DNA of 41,540 bases from Chryseobacterium indologenes. Lineage in GTDB: Bacteria; Bacteroidota; Bacteroidia; Flavobacteriales; Weeksellaceae. The stretch lies in assembly GCA_001013295.1 (NCBI GenBank), contig LAZY01000067.1:1-41540 (forward strand), written 5' to 3'. Under the pieces are notes generated by a model. That model was not told where the DNA came from. It did not search any database and was given only the letters and a program-made list of their open reading frames with translations. The position numbers were made by a program, and so were the translations under genes. Below are positions 7,899 through 16,372 of the stretch, piece after piece (within the stretch, counting starts at the first letter, position 1; each line of letters begins with the position of its first letter).

Positions 7899-8402
7899 TT
7901 ATTGATCAGAAACAGAATTAATCATTTTTGAAATATCCTGGGTCGTAAAGTTCCCTTTCACGTCTACAAAAACCATTTCATTCTTATTGGAACCTACAGT
8001 AATCAGCATATTTTTCACCGTATCACCATTTTGTTTTACCCGGATATTGATATGATCACCATCGTGCTTTATCGTTGCCCAGTCTTCATAATGATTATCA
8101 TTCAGATATTGGGCATAGTTATCAAGCATTTCCTGGCTGCTGTTTTCTACGGTAAGTACTTTTATCTTTGAAGCCTTCTTTATCAGATTGATCGTTTCCT
8201 CACTTTCTCCTTCCTCTCTCAACGCTTTTTTGATGTAAGATTTAGCCAGAACCATCGGCACATTAATACTCGTAAACCTCACTCCTTTGAAATCATGCGT
8301 TGAGTTGGAGAAAAATTCCATATTCGGCTTTTCCGAAACCATACAGGACTGTATCATCCCTATCATGAGAAGAGCCAGGAAAATGTTTCTAAGAGTTTTC
8401 AT
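7899..8402 (-). CDS. DUF4252 family lipoprotein
   Basis: A 167-residue protein with a lipoprotein signal peptide (lipobox ending 'MIQSC', Cys20). The rest fits DUF4252: a helical segment with 'LIKKASKIKVLTVENSS', then 'NHYEDWATIKHDGDHINIRVKQNGDTVKNMLITVG' and 'MVFVDVKGNFTTQDISKMI'. The function of DUF4252 is unknown; these small lipoproteins often sit next to ECF sigma/anti-sigma genes in Bacteroidota. Here it lies 12 bases downstream of a larger protein that carries the same domain at its N-terminus. Confidence 0.85.
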   Translation of the reverse strand: MKTLRNIFLALLMIGMIQSCMVSEKPNMEFFSNSTHDFKGVRFTSINVPMVLAKSYIKKALREEGESEETINLIKKASKIKVLTVENSSQEMLDNYAQYLNDNHYEDWATIKHDGDHINIRVKQNGDTVKNMLITVGSNKNEMVFVDVKGNFTTQDISKMINSVSDQ

Positions 8403-8414
8403 TGTTTTAGCTTT

Positions 8415-9704
8415 TTATTTAGTCTGTCTAAGGCTTCCCCCTGAAACTTTATCTACTCTGGCATCAAGCTCCGGATTCCCTTTCAGTTTTACTGCAGCTC
8501 CTGAAGAAACACTTACTTTAAGCTTGTCTGTAACAAACAGGGAAAGACTTGCTCCTGATGTAGATTCTGCTACTGCTGTAGCGATTTTAAGGTCATCTGC
8601 TTTACAAAAAGATCCGCTATTCACATCAATCACTGCGGAGGTTGCCTGACCGGATAAATTTACATTGGCTCCGCTTGAAATATCCAATGCCAGTTTTGAA
8701 GCGTTAAGCTCAGCTTTCAGAACAGATCCGGAATTAACGTTAACGGCAGCAGCCTGCTTAATATCAAATTTTCCTTTAACCACAGATCCTGCTTCAGCTT
8801 CAATGTCCAAACTATTATCCGTCACAGTATCCACGGCTGTAAAGATACTTCCCGATGATGTTTTGATTCCTTTCAGATGAGGAGAAGAAACGTTGATGCT
8901 CAGATTTTTAAACCGAACATTTCGCTGTCCTTTATTATCTATATATATTTTCAATACTCCGTCTTCCACCTCGGTGATCACATACTTCAGTTTATCTGCA
9001 TCAGCAATTACTTTTACACTTCTGTTATTGTCCTGCTTATAGTTAACAATAACTCCCACACTTGCATCTATTTTTGAGAATTCACCTACATTTCTGCTGT
9101 CCCCGTTCAGGTAAGAAGAGGTATTATCTGAAGTGAGATCATTTCGAAGGGATGTTGTTTTGGCAGAGCCTGTCTTTATTTCGCTGGAATTGACAATTTT
9201 ATTCACATCAGACATTTTCATTTTTCCGTTGAGGATAAAAATAATATTCTCTTCCTTGGAATCTACATTAAACACCAGGTTTTCGAGATAGTTATCTTTT
9301 TCGTCCTCGGCCAGAAACTTCATGGATGTACCATCGCTGTTCATAGACATCAGCTCGTTGAAATTAAGAGCTTTCAAGGCTTTGTTTACTTTCTCTGTCT
9401 TTTCTTCGTTCAAACCTATATTAGCCAGATTTTCATTCTTCAGATCATCCGGAAACGTAGCTTTCGGAATAATCAGAATTTTAAGCCCATCCACCTCGTT
9501 CAGAATAGGTTTTATTTTTCCCACATAGGCATCGTTGACGTCAATGGTATTCAACAATTTGAACATAGGTTTTTTGATATTGATGGACGTTACTCCGCCA
9601 TTCTTTTCAAAATCCTGGAAAAGTTTATTTAATTTGTCAGTCTGTGCAGAATAAGTAACCAAACTGTTTAAAATTATGGCGATTATAAAAAATATCTTTT
9701 TCAT
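8415..9704 (-). CDS. DUF4252-GIN (DUF2807) fusion protein
   Basis: A 429-residue exported protein (signal peptide about residues 1-20, ending 'YSAQ'). Residues about 20-170 resemble DUF4252 ('LKILIIPKA' and 'NIIFILNGKMKMSDVNKIVN' echo the neighbouring lipoprotein). Residues about 205-425 form a GIN/DUF2807 domain, a repetitive beta structure with Ser/Gly-rich turns ('SSGSIF', 'NSGSVL', 'SSGANVNLSG', 'SSGAAVKLKG'). GIN domains are called putative autotransporter adhesin heads, but their role is unproven. The gene sits between the sigma-linked membrane protein (15-bp gap) and the DUF4252 lipoprotein (12-bp gap). Confidence 0.85.
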   Translation of the reverse strand: MKKIFFIIAIILNSLVTYSAQTDKLNKLFQDFEKNGGVTSINIKKPMFKLLNTIDVNDAYVGKIKPILNEVDGLKILIIPKATFPDDLKNENLANIGLNEEKTEKVNKALKALNFNELMSMNSDGTSMKFLAEDEKDNYLENLVFNVDSKEENIIFILNGKMKMSDVNKIVNSSEIKTGSAKTTSLRNDLTSDNTSSYLNGDSRNVGEFSKIDASVGVIVNYKQDNNRSVKVIADADKLKYVITEVEDGVLKIYIDNKGQRNVRFKNLSINVSSPHLKGIKTSSGSIFTAVDTVTDNSLDIEAEAGSVVKGKFDIKQAAAVNVNSGSVLKAELNASKLALDISSGANVNLSGQATSAVIDVNSGSFCKADDLKIATAVAESTSGASLSLFVTDKLKVSVSSGAAVKLKGNPELDARVDKVSGGSLRQTK

Positions 9705-9719
9705 GAGGCTGATCTGATT

Positions 9720-10403
9720 TTAGTATTCGTTGTCAAGGTTTTCATTTTTCTGAGAAGATGCTACTGTTTTTTTAAACTCGCTTCCTAATTTCATGAAGGA
9801 ATATCGGGTAACATCTATCGCTTCTTTTTCACTGCTGATTCTTTTACCGTTTACAATGACATAAGAATCATTGTATACTGTAGAATCATTTAAATTTTTA
9901 TTTTGGAAAGAAGTATTGCTGACATATCTTGGTCTTGCTTCTTTTTTAAGTCTTCCTCTTTTTGGCAGGATCTCGTCCAGAACATCTTTTTCCGCTACGT
10001 GATTATCCTGAAAAACAGAATCTTTTTTCGCTTCGGGGATAGAATCCGTATGGTTCACAGCCACCTGCTCCTGATGATCTCTGTTCTCTTCCAAAAATCC
10101 GGTTTTCTGTTTTAAGATTTCATCTTTCACCAGTTTTTCTCTATCCTGAACATCTGCTCCGGTATCTTTATTATTGAGAAAGAATCCGATCCCGAAAATC
10201 AGCATGACGCTGGCGGCCATCCAGAACCATTTAGGAAAAGACGGTTTTTTCTTTTCTTCTAACGGAATAATTGGAGCAGCATTTTTTTCAGGTTCTTCAC
10301 CTTCTGCCTTCTGGAGAAAATCCTCAAAGCTCCACTCCATTTTGTCCTCCTTGAGGTCGCTGAAAATTTCGTTATATTTATCTTGTAATTGATCTTTTTT
10401 CAT
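9720..10403 (-). CDS. Probable anti-sigma factor or sigma-linked membrane protein
   Basis: A 227-residue protein with a cytoplasmic N-terminal part of about 70 residues, one membrane segment (about 75-95, 'FPKWFWMAASVMLIFGIGFFL') and a charged periplasmic C-terminal part. Its ATG lies inside the end of the ECF sigma gene, overlapping by 26 bases. That is the usual arrangement of a sigma/anti-sigma pair and points to translational coupling. I see no zinc-binding His-Cys motif of the ZAS type, so the anti-sigma role is inferred from context and topology only. Confidence 0.7.
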   Translation of the reverse strand: MKKDQLQDKYNEIFSDLKEDKMEWSFEDFLQKAEGEEPEKNAAPIIPLEEKKKPSFPKWFWMAASVMLIFGIGFFLNNKDTGADVQDREKLVKDEILKQKTGFLEENRDHQEQVAVNHTDSIPEAKKDSVFQDNHVAEKDVLDEILPKRGRLKKEARPRYVSNTSFQNKNLNDSTVYNDSYVIVNGKRISSEKEAIDVTRYSFMKLGSEFKKTVASSQKNENLDNEY

Positions 10404-10887
10404 AGCTCATCAGTTGTGAGATTTGTTCTTTTACTTTTTGTCTTGCCCGCATAAGGTTTACCCTTACCGCATTTTCTTCCATTTCCAGCATTTCAGAAAT
10501 TTCAGAAATATCGTACTCCTCCACATCTTTCAGATGGATCACCATCTTTTGTTTTTCCGGGAGCTGATTGATAAATCCTACAATATGTTCCTTAAGGTTA
10601 TCAACTTCCATATTATAAAGCTCCGAGCGGTGCAGCTGCATATCCGCAAAACCGATCTTTACATCGTGATGCTTCAGCCGGTTCAGGCATTCGTTCCGGA
10701 CGGACTTCAGCGCATAGGATTTAAAATTTCCAAATTGCCCAAGCTCGTCTCTCTTTTGCCAAAACTTCATCATGAGATCCTGTACCACATCTTCCGCTTC
10801 ATCACTGCTCATGACGAACCGTTTCGCAAAACGATACATCTCGTCTTTGAGAATAAACACCGTATTCTTGAAGGTTTCCTGGGTCAT
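10378..10887 (-). CDS. ECF-type RNA polymerase sigma factor
   Basis: A 169-residue sigma-70 family factor of ECF size. Region 2 lies at about residues 15-80 ('AKRFVMSSDEAEDVVQDLMM', 'NFKSYALKSVRNECLNRLK'). Region 4 lies at about 105-160 ('LPEKQKMVIHLKDVEEYDIS', 'ENAVRVNLMRARQKVKEQI'). It heads a five-gene operon with a membrane protein, two DUF4252/GIN envelope proteins and a membrane-anchored protein. It probably responds to an envelope signal relayed by the product of 9720-10403. Target promoters cannot be predicted from this window. Confidence 0.92.
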   Translation of the reverse strand: MTQETFKNTVFILKDEMYRFAKRFVMSSDEAEDVVQDLMMKFWQKRDELGQFGNFKSYALKSVRNECLNRLKHHDVKIGFADMQLHRSELYNMEVDNLKEHIVGFINQLPEKQKMVIHLKDVEEYDISEISEMLEMEENAVRVNLMRARQKVKEQISQLMSYEKRSITR

Positions 10888-10946
10888 GAGTTTTGTTTCT
10901 TATAGGTAAGACAACCAAAGTTTCTAATCTATTACATCAAAAATAA

Positions 10947-10974
10947 AAAAACTTCAAAAAAAATTGAAGTTTTT
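10947..10974 (-). terminator. Terminator of the GlmU-like gene
   Basis: An A/T-rich stem (AAAACTTCAA with TTGAAGTTTT) runs into a T-run on the minus strand, 13 bases after the stop codon. Confidence 0.65.
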
Positions 10975-10986
10975 ATTTTAATTGGA

Positions 10987-12147
10987 TTAATATGTATCAA
11001 AAATATGCTTCAGAATAGCCTTATCTTCCTCTGTCAAAGCTACTTTTCTTCTGGCCATAGCTCTTTCTGCCACTTCGTAGACTTTATCCAGTTTGAATCT
11101 TTCATCATCTTTCAGACCTCCCCATGAGAAGTTTTCCACAAGGTTTGGTGGAAAACCCGGTTTGAAAATATTGGAGGCTACCCCGATAACAGTTCCTGTA
11201 TTCAGCTGAGTATTGATTGCCGTTTTGGAATGATCTCCCATGATAAGACCGGCAAATTGTAGCCCAGTATCTTCAAATGCTTTGGTTCTGTAATTCCATA
11301 GCTTGACGTGACTGTAATTGTTTTTGAGGTTGGAGGAATTGGTATCTGCTCCAAAATTACACCATTCACCAATCACTGAGTTTCCAATGAAACCTTCATG
11401 TCCTTTGCTGGTATATCCGAAGATGATAATATTATTGACCTCACCGCCTACTTTACAATGCGGACCAATAGTGGTTGCCCCGTAAATTTTAGATCCAAGG
11501 TTAAATTTAGAATCATGACCTAAAACAATAGGCCCACGAAGATGACATCCTTCCATCACCTCTGCATTTTTACCAATATAGATTTTTCCTGTTTTGGTAT
11601 TCAATGTAGAAAATTCGATTTGAGCGCCTTCTTCAATAAATAAATCGTTTTTATCTCCTAAAAATCCGTTAGTAGATGACAATGTCTGTGATGTTCTTCC
11701 TTTTGTAAGCAAATCGAAATCGAAGTCAATGGCATGATGGTTATAGGTAAACAGATCTGTTGGTTTTTTAAAGAAAATAAGCTCTTCCTTAATATCTGTC
11801 ATTTTCTCAATCTGATTCAAGGAAAATCCTTTCATATTGATCTTTGCCGCCACCAATTCATCTTCATATACCAAAGCTTCACCTTGTTTAAGGTCTTTGA
11901 TCTGCTGAATCACCGTTTCTGTAGGCAGGAAATTGGGAACCAGAAAAAGACTTTCTCTATCTTCCGGACTTTTAAATTTATCCTGAAGATACATTTCCGT
12001 AAAATAAGTTACCTCGGTGGTCTCCAGAATTTTCTGCCATCTCTCAGAAAATGTAAGGATTCCGCATCGCATGGCAGCCACCGGGCGGGTAAATGTAAGC
12101 GGAAGAAAGTCTTCCCAATATTGCGCGTCTGAAAATACTAATTGCAT
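10987..12147 (-). CDS. GlmU-like sugar nucleotidyltransferase family protein
   Basis: A 386-residue protein of the Bacteroidota 'GlmU family' group. The N-terminal half carries the nucleotidyltransferase-like start 'DAQYWEDFLPLTFTRPVAAM' and lacks the canonical GxGTRM-type loop of GlmU. The C-terminal half (about residues 165-330) is a left-handed beta-helix with hexapeptide repeats ('IYIGKNAEVMEGCHLRGPIV', 'STIGPHCKVGGEV'-like turns), as in acyl- and sugar-transferases. It may take part in sugar-nucleotide or envelope polysaccharide synthesis, but its substrate is unknown and true GlmU activity should not be assumed. A probable promoter lies about 105 bases upstream. Confidence 0.85.
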   Translation of the reverse strand: MQLVFSDAQYWEDFLPLTFTRPVAAMRCGILTFSERWQKILETTEVTYFTEMYLQDKFKSPEDRESLFLVPNFLPTETVIQQIKDLKQGEALVYEDELVAAKINMKGFSLNQIEKMTDIKEELIFFKKPTDLFTYNHHAIDFDFDLLTKGRTSQTLSSTNGFLGDKNDLFIEEGAQIEFSTLNTKTGKIYIGKNAEVMEGCHLRGPIVLGHDSKFNLGSKIYGATTIGPHCKVGGEVNNIIIFGYTSKGHEGFIGNSVIGEWCNFGADTNSSNLKNNYSHVKLWNYRTKAFEDTGLQFAGLIMGDHSKTAINTQLNTGTVIGVASNIFKPGFPPNLVENFSWGGLKDDERFKLDKVYEVAERAMARRKVALTEEDKAILKHIFDTY

Positions 12148-12152
12148 TTTTT

Positions 12153-12187
12153 AGAAGTTAGAGATTAGAAGTTGGAAATTAGAAACC
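12153..12187. repeat. Short 14-base tandem repeat
   Basis: AGAAGTTAGAGATT is followed directly by AGAAGTTGGAAATT and a partial third unit AGAAACC. It lies in the leader of the GlmU-like gene. The remaining non-coding stretch to 12380 holds only the predicted promoter. Confidence 0.6.
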
Positions 12188-12251
12188 GATCGTCGGAATG
12201 TAAGGTTTTGTTATCCTTCATAAACTTTTAGTTTCTAAGTTCTGTTCAAAA

Positions 12252-12259
12252 CAAAAATA
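12252..12259 (-). promoter_or_regulatory. Possible -7 box for the GlmU-like gene
   Basis: TATTTTTG on the minus strand fits TAnnTTTG, 105 bases before the ATG. No convincing -33 element is visible. Confidence 0.35.
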
Positions 12260-12385
12260 CGAAAAGATGTGGGAAATTGGAATGGAAGACAAAAAGATAA
12301 TAGAGGGATAGATAATAGACAGAAATGGAAGGTTAAATATTTACCTGCCATTTTTATTAAAAGACTCGTAAATTTCGATATAAAA

Positions 12386-12413
12386 AAAGCCTTCCAAAAA
12401 ATTGAAAGGCTTT
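12386..12413 (-). terminator. Terminator of rpmE2
   Basis: An 8-bp stem (AAAGCCTT 12386-12393 with AAGGCTTT 12406-12413) is extended by inner pairs and followed by Ts on the minus strand, 22 bases beyond the L31 stop codon. Confidence 0.75.
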
Positions 12414-12434
12414 AATATTGTAGTAATACAAAAA

Positions 12435-12686
12435 TTACTTAGCGAATTTTTTGTATTTGTTCATGAACTTATCAACTCTACCTGCAGTGTCAACTAATTT
12501 CACTTTTCCAGTGTAGAAAGGGTGAGAAGTTGAAGAGATTTCCATTTTGATTAGAGGATACTCTTGTCCTTCGAACTCGATAGTATCTTTTGTTTCTGCA
12601 GTAGATTTGCAAAGAAACACCTCGTCGTTACTCATATCTTTGAAAACAACAAGTCTATAATTTTCTGGGTGGATTCCGTTTTTCAT
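12435..12686 (-). CDS. rpmE2: 50S ribosomal protein L31 type B
   Basis: An 83-residue ribosomal protein of the large subunit that bridges the 50S and 30S subunits. It begins 'MKNGIHPENYRLVVFKDMS' and carries 'TSHPFYTGKVKLVDTAGRVD', the L31 signature. It lacks the paired CxxC zinc ligands of type A L31 and is therefore the zinc-independent type B form. A strong Bacteroidota promoter lies 72 bases upstream and a terminator follows, so it is monocistronic. Confidence 0.95.
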   Translation of the reverse strand: MKNGIHPENYRLVVFKDMSNDEVFLCKSTAETKDTIEFEGQEYPLIKMEISSTSHPFYTGKVKLVDTAGRVDKFMNKYKKFAK

Positions 12687-12757
12687 AATGCTATTTTTAA
12701 AAAATTAAAGTTTGCTTTCGAAATAGTAATGGATATTTCTCTGCTAATTTTAGGTTG

Positions 12758-12787
12758 CAAAAGTACGACATTTTTTCAAATATCCAA
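12758..12787 (-). promoter_or_regulatory. Promoter of rpmE2
   Basis: On the minus strand the -7 box TACTTTTG (12765-12758) and a TTG at 12787-12785, 19 bases upstream, fit the TTG-N19-TAnnTTTG pattern. This is one of the clearest promoters in the window. Confidence 0.65.
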
Positions 12788-12838
12788 ATAATGAATTCAA
12801 TATTTTTTTCCATGACAAGAAATTTCAAGTATTTTCGT

Positions 12839-12846
12839 TACATTTG
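12839..12846 (+). promoter_or_regulatory. -7 box for the beta-helix lipoprotein gene
   Basis: TACATTTG matches the consensus exactly and lies 24 bases before the ATG at 12871. The -33 element is unclear. Confidence 0.5.
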
Positions 12847-12870
12847 GAACTTACTTAAACTTTAATTTCG

Positions 12871-14280
12871 ATGAAATTCAAATTATTACTGGCTTTTTCT
12901 TTCTGGATGCTCCTTGTAGCGGTATCATGTAATAAGGATGATATTACATTTGATGCGCCTTCACAGCAGTTGGCTTTTTCAAGAGACACGGTATTCTGTG
13001 ATACTGTTTATCATCAGGTACGTTCGGAAACCTATGTTGTAAAAGTATATAATCAGGAAGATAAAGACATCCTGATCCCAAGAGTGAATCTTGAAAAGGG
13101 AGCCGCTTCACTATACAGAATCAATGTAGACGGAAAACCAGGCTATGATTTTAAGAATGTTCCTTTAAGAAAGAAAGACAGTCTTTATATTTTTGTTGAA
13201 ATTTCCCCTGAAGCTTCGGGACCAGAAGCTATTGCGGAAGATAAAGTTGTTTTCACAGGTCCTGCCGGACAGCAGCATGTGACTTTATTTTCTGTAGTAC
13301 AGGATGCTGAATTTTTTATTCAGACTCCTTCGAATCCGAATCTGATTACAAGCTCTACAACCTGGAGCAATAATAAAGCTAAGATCATTTACGGAGATCT
13401 TACCATCAATCCTAGTGTCACTCTGGATATTGACCCGGGAACTAAAGTCTATTTTCATAAAAACAGTGGAATGAAGGTTTCTTCCGGAGCGGTATTAAAT
13501 ATTAACGGAACAATGGACAAGCAGGTGATCATCCGTGGAGACCGAAATGATCCTTATTATGATACGATTTCTAAAAACTGGAACTCGATCAGAATGGAAG
13601 CCAACTCTATCCTTAATATGAACCATACAAGGCTTTTCGGAGGAACAAAAGGGCTTGAAATGAGAAAGAATACAGCCAATATCAACAATTCATTTATCCA
13701 CACGTTCTTTGAATACGGAATTTATGCCGTAGGTTCTACAGTGAATGCCACCAATCTTGTCATGAACAATTGCGGCTTATCCTGTATCGGAATTTTCAGA
13801 GGTGGAAAGCATAGCTATACGCACTCTACGATCGCCAACTATTCTAAGACTATGGGAAGCTTTGAAAGAAACGGAATTTTTGCAACGAATGAGTGGAAGA
13901 ATGATGCAGGACAAACCGAACAGGGCGCTTTGCAGCAACTTAATATAAGAAATAGTATCGTTTACTCGGACAGAGACAATTCTGTACATTTTGAACAGAC
14001 CCCGGGACAGCAGTTCGAATTTTTCATCCAGAACTGTTTATTAAAATATTCCGGAACATCGGAAGCAGGTTTCCCTTTTGACAATAATGCGAATGTGGTA
14101 CAGAGCATTAAAAATGAAGATCCTCAGTTTGTCAATTATTTCATGGCCAAAATGAATTTAAGGGTAAAAACAACTTCTCCGGCAAGAGGCAAAGGAAACA
14201 CAGCCGTAGCAGGAAGTGTACCTTTTGACATTGTGAATGTATCCAGAACTACTAATCCTACTTTAGGAGCTTATCAATAA
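12871..14280 (+). CDS. Lipoprotein with parallel beta-helix-like region
   Basis: A 469-residue lipoprotein (signal peptide with lipobox ending 'VAVSC', Cys20). Residues about 30-150 look like an immunoglobulin-like beta domain ('AFSRDTVFCDTVYHQVRSET', 'IFVEISPEA'). Residues about 170-440 contain regularly spaced short strands with Asn and Gly turns ('LTINPSVTLDIDPGTKVYF', 'GAVLNINGTMDKQVIIRGD'), typical of right-handed parallel beta-helix proteins. It probably faces the periplasm or the cell surface. The stop TAA overlaps the ATG of the next gene by one base (TAATG), so translation is coupled to the MazG-like gene. Function is unknown. Confidence 0.8.
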   Translation: MKFKLLLAFSFWMLLVAVSCNKDDITFDAPSQQLAFSRDTVFCDTVYHQVRSETYVVKVYNQEDKDILIPRVNLEKGAASLYRINVDGKPGYDFKNVPLRKKDSLYIFVEISPEASGPEAIAEDKVVFTGPAGQQHVTLFSVVQDAEFFIQTPSNPNLITSSTTWSNNKAKIIYGDLTINPSVTLDIDPGTKVYFHKNSGMKVSSGAVLNINGTMDKQVIIRGDRNDPYYDTISKNWNSIRMEANSILNMNHTRLFGGTKGLEMRKNTANINNSFIHTFFEYGIYAVGSTVNATNLVMNNCGLSCIGIFRGGKHSYTHSTIANYSKTMGSFERNGIFATNEWKNDAGQTEQGALQQLNIRNSIVYSDRDNSVHFEQTPGQQFEFFIQNCLLKYSGTSEAGFPFDNNANVVQSIKNEDPQFVNYFMAKMNLRVKTTSPARGKGNTAVAGSVPFDIVNVSRTTNPTLGAYQ

Positions 14281-14606
14281 TGGAAATTACCCAACTACAG
14301 CAACAGGTCGATGAGTGGATCAAAACCATTGGCGTAAGATATTTTAATGAGCTGACCAATATGGCCATGCTGACGGAAGAAGTAGGTGAAGTCGCCAGAA
14401 TCATTGCCAGAAGGTATGGTGAGCAGAGTGAGAAGGAAAGCGACAAAACTAAAGATCTGGGAGAGGAACTAGCAGATGTACTTTTTGTAACATTGTGCCT
14501 CGCCAATCAGACCGGAGTGAATCTTCAGGATGCTTTTGACAGAAAAATGAAGATCAAAACCGCCCGTGATAAGGATCGGCATCAGAATAATGAAAAATTA
14601 AAATAG
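14280..14606 (+). CDS. MazG-like nucleotide pyrophosphohydrolase
   Basis: A 108-residue all-alpha NTP pyrophosphohydrolase domain protein. The metal-binding pattern is present: E33, E34 and E37 in 'EEVGE', then E62, E63 and D66 in 'EELAD'. This matches the EExxE...ExxD signature of MazG-type enzymes, which hydrolyse nucleoside triphosphates to monophosphates and pyrophosphate, often as house-cleaning enzymes. Its length is normal for a single-domain member. It is coupled to the upstream lipoprotein gene and followed after two bases by the next gene. Confidence 0.9.
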   Translation: MEITQLQQQVDEWIKTIGVRYFNELTNMAMLTEEVGEVARIIARRYGEQSEKESDKTKDLGEELADVLFVTLCLANQTGVNLQDAFDRKMKIKTARDKDRHQNNEKLK

Positions 14607-14608
14607 CC

Positions 14609-15052
14609 ATGAAATTCGGTCTGTTATTCGTTACTGTTATTTCTTTAAGCCGTTGCACTTCTGAACGTCCTGAATATGAATTCGTGAAAGAAGGGTTTAT
14701 TACAACCAATGGAATTTATGCATGGGTAACGGAAAAGAAAACCATGGTGAAAAATCTGGAAAACGCTTCCAAAATATTTGCGATAACAGACAAAAGAGGA
14801 GAAATTCTATATCAGCAGCCATTAAATGCAACATTTAGCGACAATCATTATTGGTTATGTTATGCTGATGATAAAGAGAATTTATACTATTACAATTCCG
14901 ATTACAGTGAAGCAAAAGCACTGATCTGGAATCCGGAATTAAAAAAATACGAAGAAAAAAACTTCTGTTCTACTCAAATTCATCTTCCTGAAAAATTTAA
15001 GGATGAATTGAAAAATAAGACCACTTTAACAGACTGTATGTCTTTAAAATAG
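14609..15052 (+). CDS. Small exported hypothetical protein
   Basis: A 147-residue protein with a hydrophobic N-terminus ending 'SLSRC'. The Arg at -1 does not fit a standard lipobox, so lipidation is doubtful. The body is mixed charged and aromatic ('YEFVKEGFITTNGIYAWV', 'YYYNSDYSEAKALIWNPELK') with no family I recognise. It follows the MazG-like gene by two bases and precedes aroA by ten, so it belongs to the same plus-strand operon. Confidence 0.7.
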   Translation: MKFGLLFVTVISLSRCTSERPEYEFVKEGFITTNGIYAWVTEKKTMVKNLENASKIFAITDKRGEILYQQPLNATFSDNHYWLCYADDKENLYYYNSDYSEAKALIWNPELKKYEEKNFCSTQIHLPEKFKDELKNKTTLTDCMSLK

Positions 15053-15062
15053 AAATGAAATA

Positions 15063-16286
15063 ATGAAGAAGCTTGAAAAATCAACATTAATTGCAAATAA
15101 AACAGTACAGATCAGCGGTTCGAAGAGTATTTCGAATCGTTTATTGATTCTGGAAAGTTTGTTTAATACGATAAAAATCGGGAATTTATCCAATTCTCAG
15201 GATACCCAGCTGCTGAAAAAAGCATTATCTGAAGATACTGAGATTGTAGACATTCACCACGCAGGAACAGCTATGCGTTTTCTTACCTCCTATTATTCTA
15301 TCCAGGAAGGAAAAACGACTATCCTTACCGGCTCTGGCAGAATGAAGGAAAGACCGATCAAAAATCTGGTAACAGCACTGAAAGACCTTGGTGCAGACAT
15401 CGAATATCTTGAAAATGAAGGATTCCCTCCTTTGAAAATTACAGGAAAAAAAATCACACAGACATCAGTGAATGTTCCTGCCAATATTTCAAGCCAGTTT
15501 ATTACCTCTCTCCTTCTGATTGCAGGGAAACTTGAAAACGGACTGGAAATTCATCTTGTAGGGGAAGTGACGTCAAGATCTTATATTGAAATGACTCTTG
15601 ATATTCTGAGCCGATTCGGGATTAAAAACAGCTTTGAAGGCAATACAATAAAGGTAGAGCCATTCATTGAGAACCATGCATCAGCAGTAAGCTATGAAGT
15701 TGAAAGTGACTGGAGCTCGGCATCTTATTTCTACTCCATCTGTGCATTGGGAAGAGAAGCCATTCATCTGAAAAGTTTTTACAAAGAGTCTACTCAGGGA
15801 GATTCTTCCATTGCAAAAATTTATGAAGATTTCTTCGGAATTACGACAACATTCTCTGAAGATGAGCATAAAATAACGTTGCAGCCTCAGCCGGATTTTT
15901 CTTTTCCTAAAAAGATCGTTCTGGATATGAACAATTGTCCGGATATTGCCCAAACGCTTTGTGTAACTGCTGCAGCTTTGAAGATTCCTTTTGAAATCTC
16001 AGGACTGGGAACCTTGAGGGTAAAGGAAACCGACAGACTTCAGGCTTTGTATAATGAATTGAAAAAACTGGGAACGGAAACGGAAATCACCGATTTAACA
16101 ATTGAATCGGTAAGTTTTGGAGAACCGGAACAGGGCATTTCGATCAAAACTTACCAGGATCACAGGATGGCAATGAGCTTTGCTCCGTTCTGCCTGATCG
16201 GGGAGCTCAATATCGAAGATGAGGATGTGGTTGAAAAATCGTATCCGATGTTCTGGAATGACCTTGCCGATGTAATGGCACATTAA
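15063..16286 (+). CDS. aroA: 3-phosphoshikimate 1-carboxyvinyltransferase (EPSP synthase)
   Basis: The sixth step of the shikimate pathway: transfer of the enolpyruvyl group of PEP to shikimate-3-phosphate. The 407-residue protein carries the family signatures: 'SGSKSISNRLLIL' near residue 20, 'HAGTAMRFL' near 70 (His in place of the more usual Asn), 'STQGDSS'-type catalytic loop, 'VKETDRLQAL' and 'YQDHRMAMSF'. It is slightly shorter than the E. coli enzyme, as is usual for the Bacteroidota form. It is the last gene of the plus-strand run starting at 12871; a long inverted repeat follows. Confidence 0.95.
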   Translation: MKKLEKSTLIANKTVQISGSKSISNRLLILESLFNTIKIGNLSNSQDTQLLKKALSEDTEIVDIHHAGTAMRFLTSYYSIQEGKTTILTGSGRMKERPIKNLVTALKDLGADIEYLENEGFPPLKITGKKITQTSVNVPANISSQFITSLLLIAGKLENGLEIHLVGEVTSRSYIEMTLDILSRFGIKNSFEGNTIKVEPFIENHASAVSYEVESDWSSASYFYSICALGREAIHLKSFYKESTQGDSSIAKIYEDFFGITTTFSEDEHKITLQPQPDFSFPKKIVLDMNNCPDIAQTLCVTAAALKIPFEISGLGTLRVKETDRLQALYNELKKLGTETEITDLTIESVSFGEPEQGISIKTYQDHRMAMSFAPFCLIGELNIEDEDVVEKSYPMFWNDLADVMAH

Positions 16287-16301
16287 TATGAAAATCTGAA
16301 A

Positions 16302-16349
16302 ATGTGGTAATTTGAAAATGAGTCACCTGATGTTTTCAGATTACCACAT
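16302..16349. repeat. 17-bp inverted repeat after aroA
   Basis: ATGTGGTAATTTGAAAA (16302-16318) and TTTTCAGATTACCACAT (16333-16349) form a 17-bp stem with one wobble and a 14-base loop. No T-run follows, so it looks more like a dispersed palindromic element than a standard terminator. Confidence 0.7.
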
Positions 16350-16372
16350 CATTTATACACAACACCCCAATC

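Noticed and set aside
8415..9704. Genuine autotransporter suggested by the GIN domain name
   Set aside because: No outer-membrane barrel translocator domain is present; the family label is historical.
10423..10905. 160-codon open frame on the plus strand
   Set aside because: It is antisense to the ECF sigma gene; its composition is that of a shadow frame.
12855..12870. CTTAAACT sequence before the beta-helix lipoprotein gene, like a PHO-box unit
   Set aside because: It is a single unit, lies downstream of the -7 box, and has no in-register neighbours.
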